A DNA stretch of 64,000 nt from Haematobia irritans (GCF_050003625.1 NC_134397.1:194887063-194951062); one strand, 5' to 3'. Numbered from the stretch's first letter, positions 44,776 to 56,658 are shown. Notes: generated by a model from the letters alone, not told the origin. Program-made: numbers and translations.

Positions 44776-46915
44776 CAGGGCTGTGGAGCCGGAGTCGGAG
44801 TCTGAAGATTTTGCTGGAGTCGGAGTCGGAGTCGTAAAAATTTTGCTCGACTCCGACTCCGGCTAAACCAAATTTTTTAAAACACTTCACATTTTTGTAA
44901 CTAAGCAAGTTTTTACGCAAATTAGTTTCCATTGCGTTATTCATTCGATCAATGTACAGCATGATTGTAAATGAAAATCAACTTCCAATTACGGCTTTTG
45001 ATGTTTCCTAGAATGTTAGACCAGCAGATGGGCTGGATCGATCCATTTTAATACCCGAAATTATTTTTTTTTTAATTTTATTTTAAGGCCATATACATAT
45101 GTGGAATATTGACAGAAAATTTGTTCAAAGTTGTTTTTTATAGAAAATTTTGTCAAAATGTTATTTCTATAAAAAGTTTTGTCAAAATTTTATTTCTATA
45201 AAAAATTTATTCAAAATTTTTTTACTATAGACATATTTTTTTCTATAGAAAATTTTGTCAAAATTTTATTTCTATAGAAAATTGAGTCAAAATTTTGCTT
45301 CTATAGAGTATTTTGCAAAATTTTATTTCTATAGAAAATTTTGCATTTATTTGTTTTTACACAATTTTTTTTTTTAAATTTTATTTCTATTGATATTTTA
45401 TTTCTATAAAAATTAAAGTCAAAATTTTATTTCTATAGAAAATTTTGCCAAAATTTTATAGCAATAGGTTTTTTATTAGAAAATTTGGTCAAAATTTTAT
45501 TTCTATAGAAAATTTTGCCAAAATTTTATGGTAATAAATTTTTTTATTAGAAAATTTTGTCAAAATTTAATTTCTATAGAAAATTTAGTCAAAACTTTGT
45601 TTCTGTAGAATATTTTGCAGAATTTTATTTACTACACAAAAATTTTTCTAAAATTGTATTTTTATTGATAATTTTTTCAAAATTTTATTTCTATAAGAAA
45701 AATTTGTCAAATTTTATTTCTAAAGCAAATTTTCTCAATTTTTTTTTCTTACTGATGCTCACTGCTATAAAAAATGTGTTCGAAATTTTATTACTATAGA
45801 AATATTTTTTTCTATATAAAATTTAGTCAAAATTTTATTTCTATAGAAAATTTAGTCAAAATTTTGTTTCTATAGAATATGTTAAAATAAAAAAAATTTT
45901 CTTTGCTACACGTTTTTTTAATTGTATTTCTATTGATAACTTTTTCAAACTTTTATTCCTATAAATATGTTTGCCAAATTTTATTTCTGTAAAAATTTTA
46001 TTCAAAATTTTATTTCTATATATTTGGTCAAAATTTGATTTCTATAAAAAATTTTGCCAAAATTTTATTTCTATAGAAAATTTAGTCAAAATTTTGTTTC
46101 TGTAGAAAATTTTGCAAAATTTTATTTACTAGTCAAAAATTTTTCCAAAATTGTATGCTCACTGATACTCACTGCTAAGTCGAAAACTTGTAGAAATGAC
46201 TCAAATTTTTCAATGAATGAATCATAAATGCATTTTTGCGAAATTGTCTAAACAATTATAAATATTTCCCAAATATTGCCCGAGATTTTGTAGAAGTCTG
46301 ATTTGAGATTTTATCAAAATGTAGATCTACATACAAAGTTGTGCAGAGTATATTATAATCGGCCCGCCCGACTTTAGACTTTCCTTGCATTTTTATTTTT
46401 TGTAAAAATTGTGTTACGTCCCATAACGTTAAATTTAAATTTAAAGTACATAGATTTTGTAGAAGTATATACAATTTTGTCTAAATCGATTCAGATTCAA
46501 ATTCATGCATATGGGAATATAAACCTTTATATAGCTCGCGACAAATTTAAAGGATTTGAGATAGTATCAATAATTTTGGTCCACAAATACATATACTGTT
46601 GGTATCTTCTCATACTATGATGGGTATTTATAGCATTATTTTATTTATTAAACATTGCCCTAAATTTGAAATATAGAGTTTAATTTAAATATAGAGTGAA
46701 ATTAAGACCTTTTTTTGCACACATAAATAAAGACGATACTTTATATCGATCCACTTACGGTACCCCCACAATAGAACTACAAATTAGTGGTATTAAAATG
46801 AGATTTAGTTATATTACCCGGAGTCGACTCCGGAGTCGGAGTCGGAGTCGAGCTGATGAAAAATGCTGGAGTCGGAGTCGGAGTCGAGCAAAATTGGCTC
46901 GACTCCACAGCCCTG
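44776..46915. mobile_element. Non-autonomous hAT element, 2.14 kb, carrying satellite
   Basis: The ends CAGGGCTGTGGAGCCGGAGT and, on the reverse strand, CAGGGCTGTGGAGTCGAGCC share 13 terminal bases. Subterminal GGAGTCGGAGTC / GACTCCGACTCC repeats occur at both ends. The element is flanked by a perfect 8-bp duplication GTTTTATC. Both flanks are 29-bp satellite, so it landed in an array. The inside contains its own diverged 29-bp array (45125-46145) and unique sequence. No transposase frame is visible, so a full-length relative elsewhere would be needed for movement. Confidence 0.92.
45125..46145 (+). repeat. Diverged 29-bp array inside the hAT element
   Basis: Forward-orientation units with many substitutions and T-run insertions, bounded by non-satellite sequence on both sides within the transposon. 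It is more diverged than the arrays the element landed in. Confidence 0.9.
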
Positions 46916-46923
46916 GTTTTATC
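46916..46923 (+). repeat. 8-bp target site duplication, right
   Basis: GTTTTATC directly after the hAT element; exact match to 44768-44775. Confidence 0.93.
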
Positions 46924-48830
46924 TATAGAATTTTTTGTCAAAATTTTATTTCTATAGAAAATTTTGTCAAACTTTTATTTCTACCATAAAACATTTTATA
47001 AAAATTTTATTTTTATAGAAAATTTTGTAAAAATTTTATTTATATAGAAAATTTTGTCAAAATTTTATTTCTATAGAAAATTTTGTCAAAATTTTATTTC
47101 TTTAGAAATTTTTGTCAAAACTTTATTTCTATAGAAAATTTTGTCAAAATTTTATTTCTATAGAAAATTTTCTTAATATTATTTTCTGTAGAAAACTTTG
47201 TCAAGATTTTATTTCTATAGAAAATTTTGCCAAAATTTTATTTCTATAGAACATTTTCTCAAAATTTTATTTCTATAGAAAATTTTGTCAAAATTGTATT
47301 TCTATAGAAAATTTTCTCAATTTTATTTTCTGTAGAAAATTTTGTTAAACTTTTATTTCTAGAGAATATTGTGTGAAAATTTTATTTCTACAGAAAATTT
47401 TGTCAAAATTTTATTTCTATAGAAAATTTTGTCAAAATTTTATTTCTATAGAAAATTTTGTCAAAATTTTATTTCTGTAGAAAATTTTGTCAAAATTTTA
47501 TTTCTATACAAAATTTTGTCAAAATTTTATTTCTATAGAAAATTTTGTCAAAATTTTATTTCTTTGTCAAAATTTTATTTCTATAGAAAATTTTGTCAAA
47601 ATTTTATTTGTATAGAAAAATTTGTCAAAATTTTATTTCTATAGTATATTTTTTCAAGATTGTATTTCTATAGAAAATTTTGTCAACATTTTATTTCTAT
47701 AGAAAATTTTGTCAAAATTTTATTTCTATAGAAAAATTTTATCAACATTTTACTTCTATAAAAAATTTTGTCAAAATTTTATTTCTATAGAAAATTTTGT
47801 CAAAATTTTAATTCTATAGAAAATTTTGTCAAAATTAGAAAATTTTCTAAAAATTTTATTTCCATAGAAAATTTTTTCTAAAGTTCTATAGAAAATTTTG
47901 TCAAAATGTTATTTCTATACAAAATGTTGTCAAAATTTTATTTCTATAGAAAATTTTGTCAAAATGTTATTTCTATAGAAAATTTAGTCAAAATTTTATT
48001 TCTATAGAAAATTTTTTTTATATAGAAAATTTTCCCAAAATTTTATTTCTAAAGAAAATGTTGTCAAAATTTTATTTATATAGAAAAAATTTTCAAAATT
48101 TTATTTCTATAGAAAATCAACATATCAACATCAACATAAAAGTTTCTATAGAAAATTTTGCCAAAACTTAATTTCCATGGACATTTTTAAGACTTTGTTT
48201 CTATAGAAAATTTTCTCAATTTTATTTTATGTAGAAAAATTTCTCAAAATTTTATTTCTATAAAAAATTTTCTCAAAATTTTATTTCTATAGAAAATTTT
48301 GCCAAAATGTTATTTCTATAGAATATTTTGTCAAAATTTTATTTCTGTAGAAAATATTCTCAAAATTTTATTTCTATAAAAAAATTTTATGAAAATTTTA
48401 TTTCTATAGAAGATATTGTCAAAATTTTATTTCTACAGAAAATTTTGCCAAAATTTTAATTCTATAGAAAATTTTGTCAAAATTAGAAAATTTTCTAAAA
48501 ATGTTATTTCCATGGAAAATTTTCTAAAAATTTTATTTCCATAGAAAATTTTCTAAAAGTTCTATTTCTATAGACAATTTTTTCAAAAGTTCTATAGAAA
48601 ATTTTGTCAAAATTTTATTTCTATAGAAAATTTTTTTTATATAAAAAATTTTCCCAAAATTTTATTTCTAAAGAAAATGTTGTCAAAATTTTATTTATAT
48701 AGAAAAAATTTTCAAAATTTTATTTCTATAGAAAATTTTGTCAAAATTTAATTTCCATGGAAATTTTTTCAAGATTTTATTTCTATAGAAAATTTTGTCA
48801 AAATTTTATTTCTATAGGAAATTGTTGTAC
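46924..48830 (+). repeat. 29-bp minisatellite array interrupted by the hAT insertion
   Basis: Forward units continue from a short left remnant at 44737-44767. Near-consensus copies occur at 47400-47640. A duplicated block (AGAAAATTTTCTAAAAATnT with the TTTTTTTATAT variant) appears around 47830-48110 and 48485-48720, a period of about 650 bp. Confidence 0.95.
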
Positions 48831-49205
48831 AAAAACACGCCTATTATTTACTGACATAATTTCCCTCAATAGGTCATAATTATTTCATGTTTGACCTAAA
48901 AACAAACACCTCCAAGCATGCCATAGTTCAAAAACTAATTTACTACAGCCTTAATGTATGCTTTTGTTTTTTTTTTTTCTTTTGTGTAACTAGCCATGAA
49001 TAATGAGGGAACCAATATATTTGGACAAAGTTACTCTTTGACATAGACATTTTATATAGGAAAAATATGATGGTCTTATTTATTGCATTAATAAAAGTCA
49101 TATATTTGTTAATATAATATTGTAATAAGACGAAAAAATAGAGATGAGAATTATCTTTTCAATGCGATGTTTTTTTTGGAAAAACAAGAGAAAAAAAACA
49201 AAAAC
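48831..49205. other. Non-coding stretch
   Basis: A relic of the dispersed GCCTTAANGTATGC motif lies at 48948. No gene. Confidence 0.4.
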
Positions 49206-49213
49206 ACAAACAG

Positions 49214-49361
49214 GCTTGAAAGTTCTTATGGATTTGCTCTGCAATATAATGAAGCTGACGAGTTGACAAATGATTTGTCTTATCCAAAAGGACAAGCGTT
49301 TCATCAGCAATGGCCTAGTAGCTTACAACACAATATTGAGGAAATTTTTCAATTACTGTAG
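49214..49361 (+). CDS. Candidate exon, unrecognised product
   Basis: ACAAACAG precedes 49 open codons reading LESSYGFALQYNEADELTND then LSYPKGQAFHQQWPSSLQHN and IEEIFQLL. They are followed by TAG, or by a donor-like ACT-GTAGGT at 49357. The residue mix is acidic and balanced, unlike translated satellite. The acceptor lacks a pyrimidine tract, which weakens the case. It may belong with the candidate exon at 44.4 kb, or be a pseudogene remnant. Confidence 0.3.
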
Positions 49362-50815
49362 GTTCCTTCTTGAGTAATAATGATGAAAACAAAACAACAA
49401 TTTAGACCCTTCAGAAATAGACAAAGGCTGGTCATAAGTCCAGAGAATATGAAATAACCTAAATCCCTTGAGAAATTATATTCTTTGTTTCTTTTTTTTT
49501 CGATTTCCTTCTTTTGCATAAAGGAACAAAAGAGCCTGTACGTAGTTTGTTAAGAGATCATGTGAAATTATATTAAATATTCTGACAACGTTTTGATTTA
49601 TCATTGGGTTCAAAGGACCACATGGATACATATATACACACATGTTTATAAACGATTCCAAGAAATAGTAAATTACAGCTAGAGTTTATTATAAGAAAAG
49701 TATTATACTTTTAGGGATAACCATATATTGGTAATTTAAAGCCTACAAAATAAAAATTACAATATATTCTAAGAGCATTGTATATTAATACAAAAAATAA
49801 ACAATTTTTTATAGCTTTAAATGTAATAAACTAAACATGAGAACACAAGAAGAAACTGCAGAGCTTTATGACATCCTAAAAGTAGGCAATGAAAAAATTA
49901 CATGGGAGAACTTATGTTCATGATTTTTTGGTAAAGTAATAAATTTGATTTCCATGTTGATAGCCTAAACTAAAATTGATAAAATTGCGCTAAATAAAGG
50001 GCCTCTGATTTTGGGCATTTCTAAGATTATCGGATTTTTTTCCATTTTTTTTTTGTTAAGCATCAAGTTAGGACCCTCGTACCTAATGATTCATCTTTGT
50101 ATGTTTTTTTCTCACATTCGTTTCTTTCCTTCTAAAAAGCAACACATGTTATATGACTTGACAAACGTGTCCTTATCAATTTTCAATTTAAGCCCTAGTA
50201 AACTATGATGAAAATGAAACAAAAAAAAAAAAAAGGAACTAAAACAAAAATCACAAAAAAACAAATGTCTTGATTTTTTTTATACTGTGTTCATGGCATG
50301 TGCTAATAAGACCCATGATTCTGCTATACCATGTACAATAATCCCTATACCATCAAATACCGCCTCTATTTTCACTTTCTTCGACCACCCCCCAGATTTA
50401 AGACTGTCAAGTGGGGCCAACACTTGTAGTGGGATTGAAATCAGAAAAAAACCACATGTCGTATGTTAGTGACACATGTGTCATTTGACCACCACCGATA
50501 TCGACTCCCTCCATGGCGTATCATTGATAGCTTGATTGCCGGAACTTATATGTGACAACAATCACTAACTAAAATATCAATGGAACTTCTTCCAAATATA
50601 TGTTTTTCTTACCAGTAATTTAGAACTGGGACTGTGACTGTTTTTGGGGAATATCATAGTCTCACAGCAAAAAAACAAAAATGTATATGCATGGGAATAA
50701 TTAAATTAAAATGAAATTAAGGCATTACATTGACATTTTGAGTGAAAAATGATATAGAGGGAAAATTAAATTAAATGGTAAGGTACTGGGTAGAAGGACA
50801 TATATGTTACAAAAA
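49362..50815. other. Non-coding stretch with one complex patch
   Basis: The patch 50285-50560 has normal base composition, with a dyad ACACATGTGT at 50472 and an open frame of 60 codons (50287-50469). No recognisable domain, and splice sites are not convincing. Otherwise AT-rich. Confidence 0.4.
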
Positions 50816-50819
50816 TTTT

Positions 50820-53800
50820 TATTGCATACTTAAGGTTGTGTAGAGAAGAAAAAAATAATATAGCATATAATAAAGGCATGTGTAGATAATGAATGTAGTG
50901 TAGTATATGGGGTATTTCATTAGTATATGGGGTGGAGGTTAAAAATTGGTCTTGAAAATTATAAATACAATTGCATACCATAAATCGGATGGCTAAAGAG
51001 TTTATAAAATCAATGATTCCTTACTGTATATTATCCCTTAAAAAGATTTAGCATGTTAGGTTAGGTGGCAGCCCGATGTATCAGGCTCACTTAGACTATT
51101 CAGTCCATTGTGATACCACATTGGTGAACTTCTCTCTTATCACTTAGTGCTGCCCGTTACCATGTTAAGCTCAATGACAAGGGACCTCCCTTTTAAAGCT
51201 GAGTCCGAACGGCGTTCCACATAGCAGTGAAATCACATAGAGAAGCTTTGTAACCCTCAGAAATGTCGCCAGCATTACTGAGGTGACGCTGAAAAACTTT
51301 TGGTGTTCGGTCGAAGCAGGAATCGAACTCACGACCTTGTGTATGCAAGGCGGGCATGCAAACCATTGCACCACGGTGGCTCCCATGTTACGTTTGAAAT
51401 TTCCCAAAGATGGGATATACACGTACATTTTGTACACATATTATAATTTGTCCCAAAGTATGCAACAAAATATAAATTTTAAATAATTACTTAAGAAAAA
51501 AGTTTTTTTTTAAAAATTGATTTCGATGAAGGTCTTCGTTCAATATATCTGATTTCATTAAAAAGATAAGGAAACATTTTACAAAATAATATTTTTCCTA
51601 ACCTTTTCGATTTATCTGCAAAAAAAACTCAAATCCTAGCAAAATAATTCATCACAAATTTTTTGTTAAGGTTCTGCAGAGAAGCAAGAGTATAGCATAT
51701 ATTAAGGCATGTGTACACAGAAAAAAAATTTCAAAAAATATTCAATTAAAAATTTAATTGAAACAAACAATTTTTTAATTGAAACAAACAATAAAATAAA
51801 AATTTTAAACAATTAATTAAGAAAAGGGGTTATTCAATTAATTTCGATTTAGTGCTTCAGATCAATATTTCTGATTTTATTGAAAAAAAAGGAAAAATTT
51901 TAAAAATAATATTTTTCCTAACTTTTTCGATTCATCTGTGCAAAAAAAAAATCAAATCCTAGCAAAATAATTCATCACAAATTTTTCTTAACTTTTTTGT
52001 TAAGGTTCTGCAGAGAAGCAAGAGTATAGCATATATTAAGGCATGTGTACACAGAAAAAAATTTCAAAAAATATTCAATTAAAAATTTAATTGATTCAAT
52101 AAATTTTTCAATTGAAACAAACATTTTTTTAATTGAAACAAACAACAAAATATAAATTTTAAACAATTAATTAAGAAAAAAGGTTATGGAATTGATTTCG
52201 ATTTAGTGCTTCAGATCAATATTTCTGATTTTATTGAAAAAAAGGAAAAATGTTAAAAATAATATTTTTCTTAACTTTTTCGGCTTTTATCTTTATGCAA
52301 AAAACTCAAATCCTAGCAAAATAATTCATCACAAATTTTTCTTAACTTTTTTTTTGTTAAGGTTCTGCAGAGAAGCAAGAGTATAGCATATATTAAGGCA
52401 TGTGTACACAGAAAAAAATTTCAAAAAATATTCAATTAAAAATTTAATTGATTCAATAAATTTTTCAATTGAAACAAACAATTTTTTAATTGAAACAAAC
52501 AATAAAATATAAATTTTAAACAATTAATTAAGAAAAAAAGGTTATTCAATTGATTTCGATTTAGTGTTTCAGATCAATATTTCTGATTTTATTGAAAAAA
52601 GGAAAAATGTTAAAAATAATATTTTTCTTAATTTTTTCGGCTTTTATCTTTATGGAAAAAACTCAAATCCTAGCAAAATAATTCATCACAAATTTTTCTT
52701 AATTTTTTGGTTAAGGTTCTGCAGAGAAGCAAGAGTATAGCATATATTAAGGCATGTGTATACAGAAAAAAATTTAAAAAAATATTCTATTAAAAATTTA
52801 ATTAATTCAATAATTTTATTAATTAAAACAAACATTTTTTTAATTGAAACAAATAATAAAAAATAAATTTTAAACAATTAATTAAGGAAAAAGGTTATTC
52901 AATTGATTTCGATTTAGTGCTTCAGATCAATATTTCTGATTTTATTGAAAAAAAGGAAAAATGTTAAAAATAATATTTTTCTTAACTTTTTCGGCTTTTA
53001 TCTTTATGCAAAAAACTCAAATCGTAGCAAAATAATTCATCACAAATTTTTCTTAAATTTTTGGTTAAGGTATATATTAAGTATAGCATATATTAAGGCA
53101 TGTGTACACAGAAAAAAATTTCAAAAAATATTCAATTAAAAATTTAATTGATTCAATATCTTTATGCAAAAAACTCAAATCCTAGCAAAATAATTCATCA
53201 CAAATTTTTCTTAACTTTTTTTGTTAAGGTTCTGCAGAGAAGCAAGAGTATAGCATATATTAAGGCATGTGTACACAGAAAAAAATTTCAAAAAATATTC
53301 AATTAAAAATTTAATTGATTCAATAAATTTTTCAATTGAAAAATTTTTTTAATTGAAACAAACAATAAAATATAAATTTTAAACAATTAATTAAGAAAAA
53401 AGGTTATGCAATTGATTTCGATTTAGTGCTTCAGATCAATATTTCTGATTTTGTTGAAGAAAAGGAAAAATGTTAAAAATAATATTTTTCTTAATTTTTT
53501 CGGCTTTTATCTTTATGGAAAAAACTCAAATCCTAGCAAAATAATTCATCACAAATTGTTCTTAATTTTTTGGTTAAGGTTCTGCAGAGAAGCAAGACTA
53601 TAGCATATATTAAGGCATTTTCTTAACTTTTTTTTTGCTAATGTTCTGCAGGGAAGAGAAAAATATAGCATATATAAAGACATGTGTACACAGAAAAAAT
53701 TTCACGAAATTTTTTCCAATAAATGTCTTAATTGAGTTTTAAAAAATATTCAATTAAAACTTAAATTGATTCAACAAATTTTTTAATTGAAATAAAAATC

Positions 53801-54260
53801 AATCACAAACATTAATACTATCAATTGATTTTTTTAACTGGATCAATTAATTTTTTAATTGGTTGAAGTCATTTCAATTAAAAATTAATTGGATCAATTA
53901 ATTTCGTGATTGAAGACAAAAAATATTTCATCATTTCATTCATTGTGTATATGGGATATTTCATAACAAATTTGATGGTGAAGTTTTAAAACTTGGTCTT
54001 GAAAATATTTGCATACTTTTAAAATCGTATAGAGATATGGGTTATCTCACAACAAAATGGATGGCTAAAGCGAAAACAGACGTCTCCGTATTTTGTGTTT
54101 TAAGTTTTTAATATTCATAATTCATATTTTCTCTCACTGTAGAATATCTCTTAAACAGGTTTAGCAGACAAAGTCTGAAATTTAACAGAGATGGGATATA
54201 CTTATTCTACAATTATTTTAACCTGCCGCAAAGTATGCAACAAATTATAACTTGTGTACA
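50820..54260 (+). repeat. Tandem array, about 355-bp period, within a larger duplication
   Basis: The landmark GGTTCTGCAGAGAAGCAAGA then GTATAGCATATATTAAGGCA recurs at about 51669, 52003, 52359, 52713, 53224 and 53578, with a variant at 53640 and an older relative at 50830. Spacing is 334-357 bp; one interval of 511 bp contains a partial extra copy (53070-53160). Units carry CACAGAAAAAAATTTC and AATTAAAAATTTAATTGATT. The outer segments 50900-51480 (minus the SINE) and 53950-54260 are paralogous. Confidence 0.9.
51055..51384 (-). mobile_element. tRNA-derived SINE with LINE-type 3' tail
   Basis: On the minus strand it begins GGGAGCCACCGTGGTGCAAT with an A-box-like TGGTGCAATGGTTTGCATG. About 35 bp further on is B-box GTTCGATTCC (plus 51319-51328). 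It ends in the block shared with the LINE (CTGAATAGTCTAAGTGAGCC, CGGGCTGCCACC) plus CCTAA repeats. CATGTTA occurs at both junctions (51052-51058 and 51384-51390) as a candidate target duplication. The paralogous locus at 54155-54200 lacks the insertion. Transcription by Pol III would use the internal promoter. A second, decayed copy lies at 63.8 kb. Confidence 0.88.
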
Positions 54261-54478
54261 ATTCATTGGGAAAAAAATTTTCCGCAATTTAAGGAATTGT
54301 GCATTTTTGTTGTTAATGAGAATACTTATAAGAAATAGTTTTGTTTGTAAAATATTTTTTCTAAATATTTTTTACAAATATTCTCATCAAAACCACAATT
54401 CCTTAAATTGCTGAAACCTTTTCTTAATGAATAGTACAAAATGTATATTTTGTTGCATACTTTTGGGCAAGTTAAAAT
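54222..54478. repeat. Imperfect inverted repeat, arms of about 110 bp
   Basis: The left arm (ATTTTAACCTGCCGCAAAGT, ATGCAACAAATTATA, GCAATTTAAGGAATTGTG, AATGAGAATACTTATAA) is matched by the reverse complement of 54365-54478. The middle also folds (AAATATTTTTT / AAATATTTTTTAC). Related GCAACAAAATATAAATTT pieces lie at 51460 and, reversed, at 54880. Confidence 0.75.
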
Positions 54479-55430
54479 AAGCTAGGTATAGACTGTTGTA
54501 AGGAAAGTAAAGCAAAATATTTGGTTTGAGTATCAATGGTGTATTAAAAACAATTTTTAATTTTTACAAATTTCAGATAAATTTTTTGGAAAGTTTTTTA
54601 CAAGTATTCTTATTAAAAAACAGTTAATTAAAGTTAAAAAACCTAAGTGTCAATGTTATATTAAAAACGAATTTCTATTTTTATAAAATTCAAAGAGGTA
54701 AATTTGTTTAAAATTTGATTTGGGTATCAATGTGTTATCGAAACTCATTTTATATTTTTGCAAAATGAAAAGAGGAAAATTTGGAAAAAATCTATTAAAA
54801 GTATTGGCATTAACAATTTGCATAAAAAAATCAATTCCTTAAACTTTTTCATAACTACCATAACTTAGGTACAACATTTATATTTTGTTGCTTACTTTGG
54901 GGAAAGTTAATATAAGCTAAGCATAGCCTATTCTAAGGAATTTGTGTAAAGTCCAAACATCTGGTTTGGATATCAATGTTTTTTAACATTATTTTTATAA
55001 AATTTAAAGAGATACATTTTTTAAATTTTATTTGGGTGTCAATGTTGTATTGAAAATGATTTTCTATTTTTTATAAAATTCTAAGAGGTAAATTTTGAAA
55101 AATTGTTTTAAACGTATTTCGCACTAAAAAAATAAATTGCATTAAAAAACCACTTCTTTAAAGTTTTTTGGGTTAAAATGTCTTTAACACTTTGCTTTAA
55201 TAAATTAAAAAAATAATGAAATTTGTTGCATACTTTTGGGGCAATTGAAGGTAATTGTATTTGATTAGAAATAAGTATGTGGAGAAATGTGTTATTACAT
55301 TGAATTTCCAAAGAATATCACAAAGAATATTATTTTTTATGAGAAGGTACAAATTTATTTCGAAAATGTGGCACAGAAAGAAGATTTAAATTGCATCAAT
55401 TTTATTCAGCTTTTAGTGCAATATATATAT
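54479..55430 (+). repeat. Degenerate tandem repeats
   Basis: The phrases GGTATCAATGT, GTATTAAAAACGA, TTTCTATTTTTATAAAATTC and AAGAGGTAAATTT recur every roughly 90-130 bp (54525, 54640, 54720, 54960, 55040). No gene. Confidence 0.65.
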
Positions 55431-55432
55431 TA

Positions 55433-55577
55433 CACAGAAAAAAAAATACTTTTTGTCCTCATACATTTTTCTGTAAATGAGTTTTTTTCGGTTAAATAAT
55501 TTGTTGATCTAATTAAATTTTAATTGAATTTTTTTTAAATTCAATTGGAAAGCTTTAGGTGATAGTTTTTTTCTGTG
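55433..55577. mobile_element. Short inverted-repeat element with CACAGAAAAAA ends
   Basis: Starts CACAGAAAAAAAAATA and ends ATAGTTTTTTTCTGTG, giving inverted termini of about 12 bp over 145 bp. AATTAAATTTTAATTGAATT in its middle resembles the unit inside the 51-54 kb array, whose units also carry CACAGAAAAAAA. A target duplication is not clear. Confidence 0.55.
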
Positions 55578-55617
55578 TGCGCAGCATTTGTGGTAAAAAA
55601 AACAGATCTGTATAATT

Positions 55618-55880
55618 TTATTTCTTAATTTTTATTTATACTTAAAGTTTATCCAGAAGTATAAATTCCTTTTGCTTACACCAGGCAATTGCAGCTAAAA
55701 TAGTAGCATATCCCCAGGCGGAACGTCATCGTAAATGTATGACTGCAAGAAAATTAGAATGCATTTGCGGCATGTATATTTAATTATGAGAGCAACGACT
55801 ATGGGTTTGTTTCGAATATGATCCGTTGGCTACAAATTTGGAAAAGCCTTCTGAAGACATTTTTCAATGATGAAAATGTT
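55618..55880. other. Non-coding
   Basis: Complex but unassigned sequence next to the palindrome; no gene seen. Confidence 0.4.
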
Positions 55881-55881
55881 A

Positions 55882-56237
<356 letters not shown>

Positions 56238-56263
56238 AAAAAACAAAACATATATATATTTTT

Positions 56264-56280
56264 TTTTTTTATTGTCATAG
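56264..56280 (+). repeat. 17-bp target site duplication of LINE copy, left
   Basis: TTTTTTTATTGTCATAG here matches 56642-56658 exactly. Confidence 0.9.
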
Positions 56281-56641
56281 GTTAGGTTAGGTTAGGTTAA
56301 AGTGGCAGCCCGATTAAGATTCAGGCTCACTTAGACTATTCAGTCCATTGTGATACCACATTAACTAAAAGTACCTATTACATATGGGCACTTCTAGTTT
56401 TAACCGCTGAACCTTCTTGATTATTTTTCTTTCTGGAACCAACCAGATTGTTCCAAAAACATTAGCAGACTGCTTAAGTTAACGTTTTCCAGATCCGCCA
56501 GTAATCTGAAGCTATATGCTCCTAAAAGTTGCTTGCGCTTTACACAAAATGCAGGACACTCACACAAGAGGTGTTTAATTGATTCTTTTTCCTCCGCATC
56601 ATGACAGCTCATACAATAGTCATTATACTTCGCGCCAATAG
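56281..56641 (-). mobile_element. 5'-truncated LINE copy with intact 17-bp target duplication
   Basis: The minus strand starts in ORF2 at TATTGGCGCGAAGTATAATG, equivalent to about 18852 of the LINE at 17-19 kb. It runs through the stop codon and 3' UTR to CCTAA repeats at 56281. It is the same LINE family at high similarity. The perfect duplication marks target-primed reverse transcription at a T-rich site. Confidence 0.93.
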
Positions 56642-56645
56642 TTTT
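56421..56645 (-). pseudogene. C-terminal remnant of LINE ORF2
   Basis: Reads TIGAKYNDYCMSCHDAEEKE then SIKHLLCECPAFCVKRKQLL and on to WFQKEK and stop. The C-X2-C-X10-H-X4-C knuckle is intact. Differences from the 17-19 kb copy are few (I to M, V to A, RRKRI to KRKQL). The open frame continuing upstream to 56720 is flanking DNA. RNase H and RT are missing by truncation. Confidence 0.9.
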
Positions 56646-56658
56646 TTTATTGTCATAG
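56642..56658 (+). repeat. 17-bp target site duplication of LINE copy, right
   Basis: TTTTTTTATTGTCATAG, identical to 56264-56280. Confidence 0.9.

Noticed and set aside
50287..50469. A 60-codon frame in the complex patch at 50.3 kb
   Set aside because: Composition is more normal than the surroundings, but there is no recognisable domain, acceptor or donor. Kept only as a note in the non-coding entry.
56281..56300. TTAGG-like repeats resembling insect telomere sequence (also 51055, 63836, and CCTAA at 19193)
   Set aside because: They are GGTTA/TAACC repeats at the 3' ends of LINE and SINE copies. Flies lack TTAGG telomeres.
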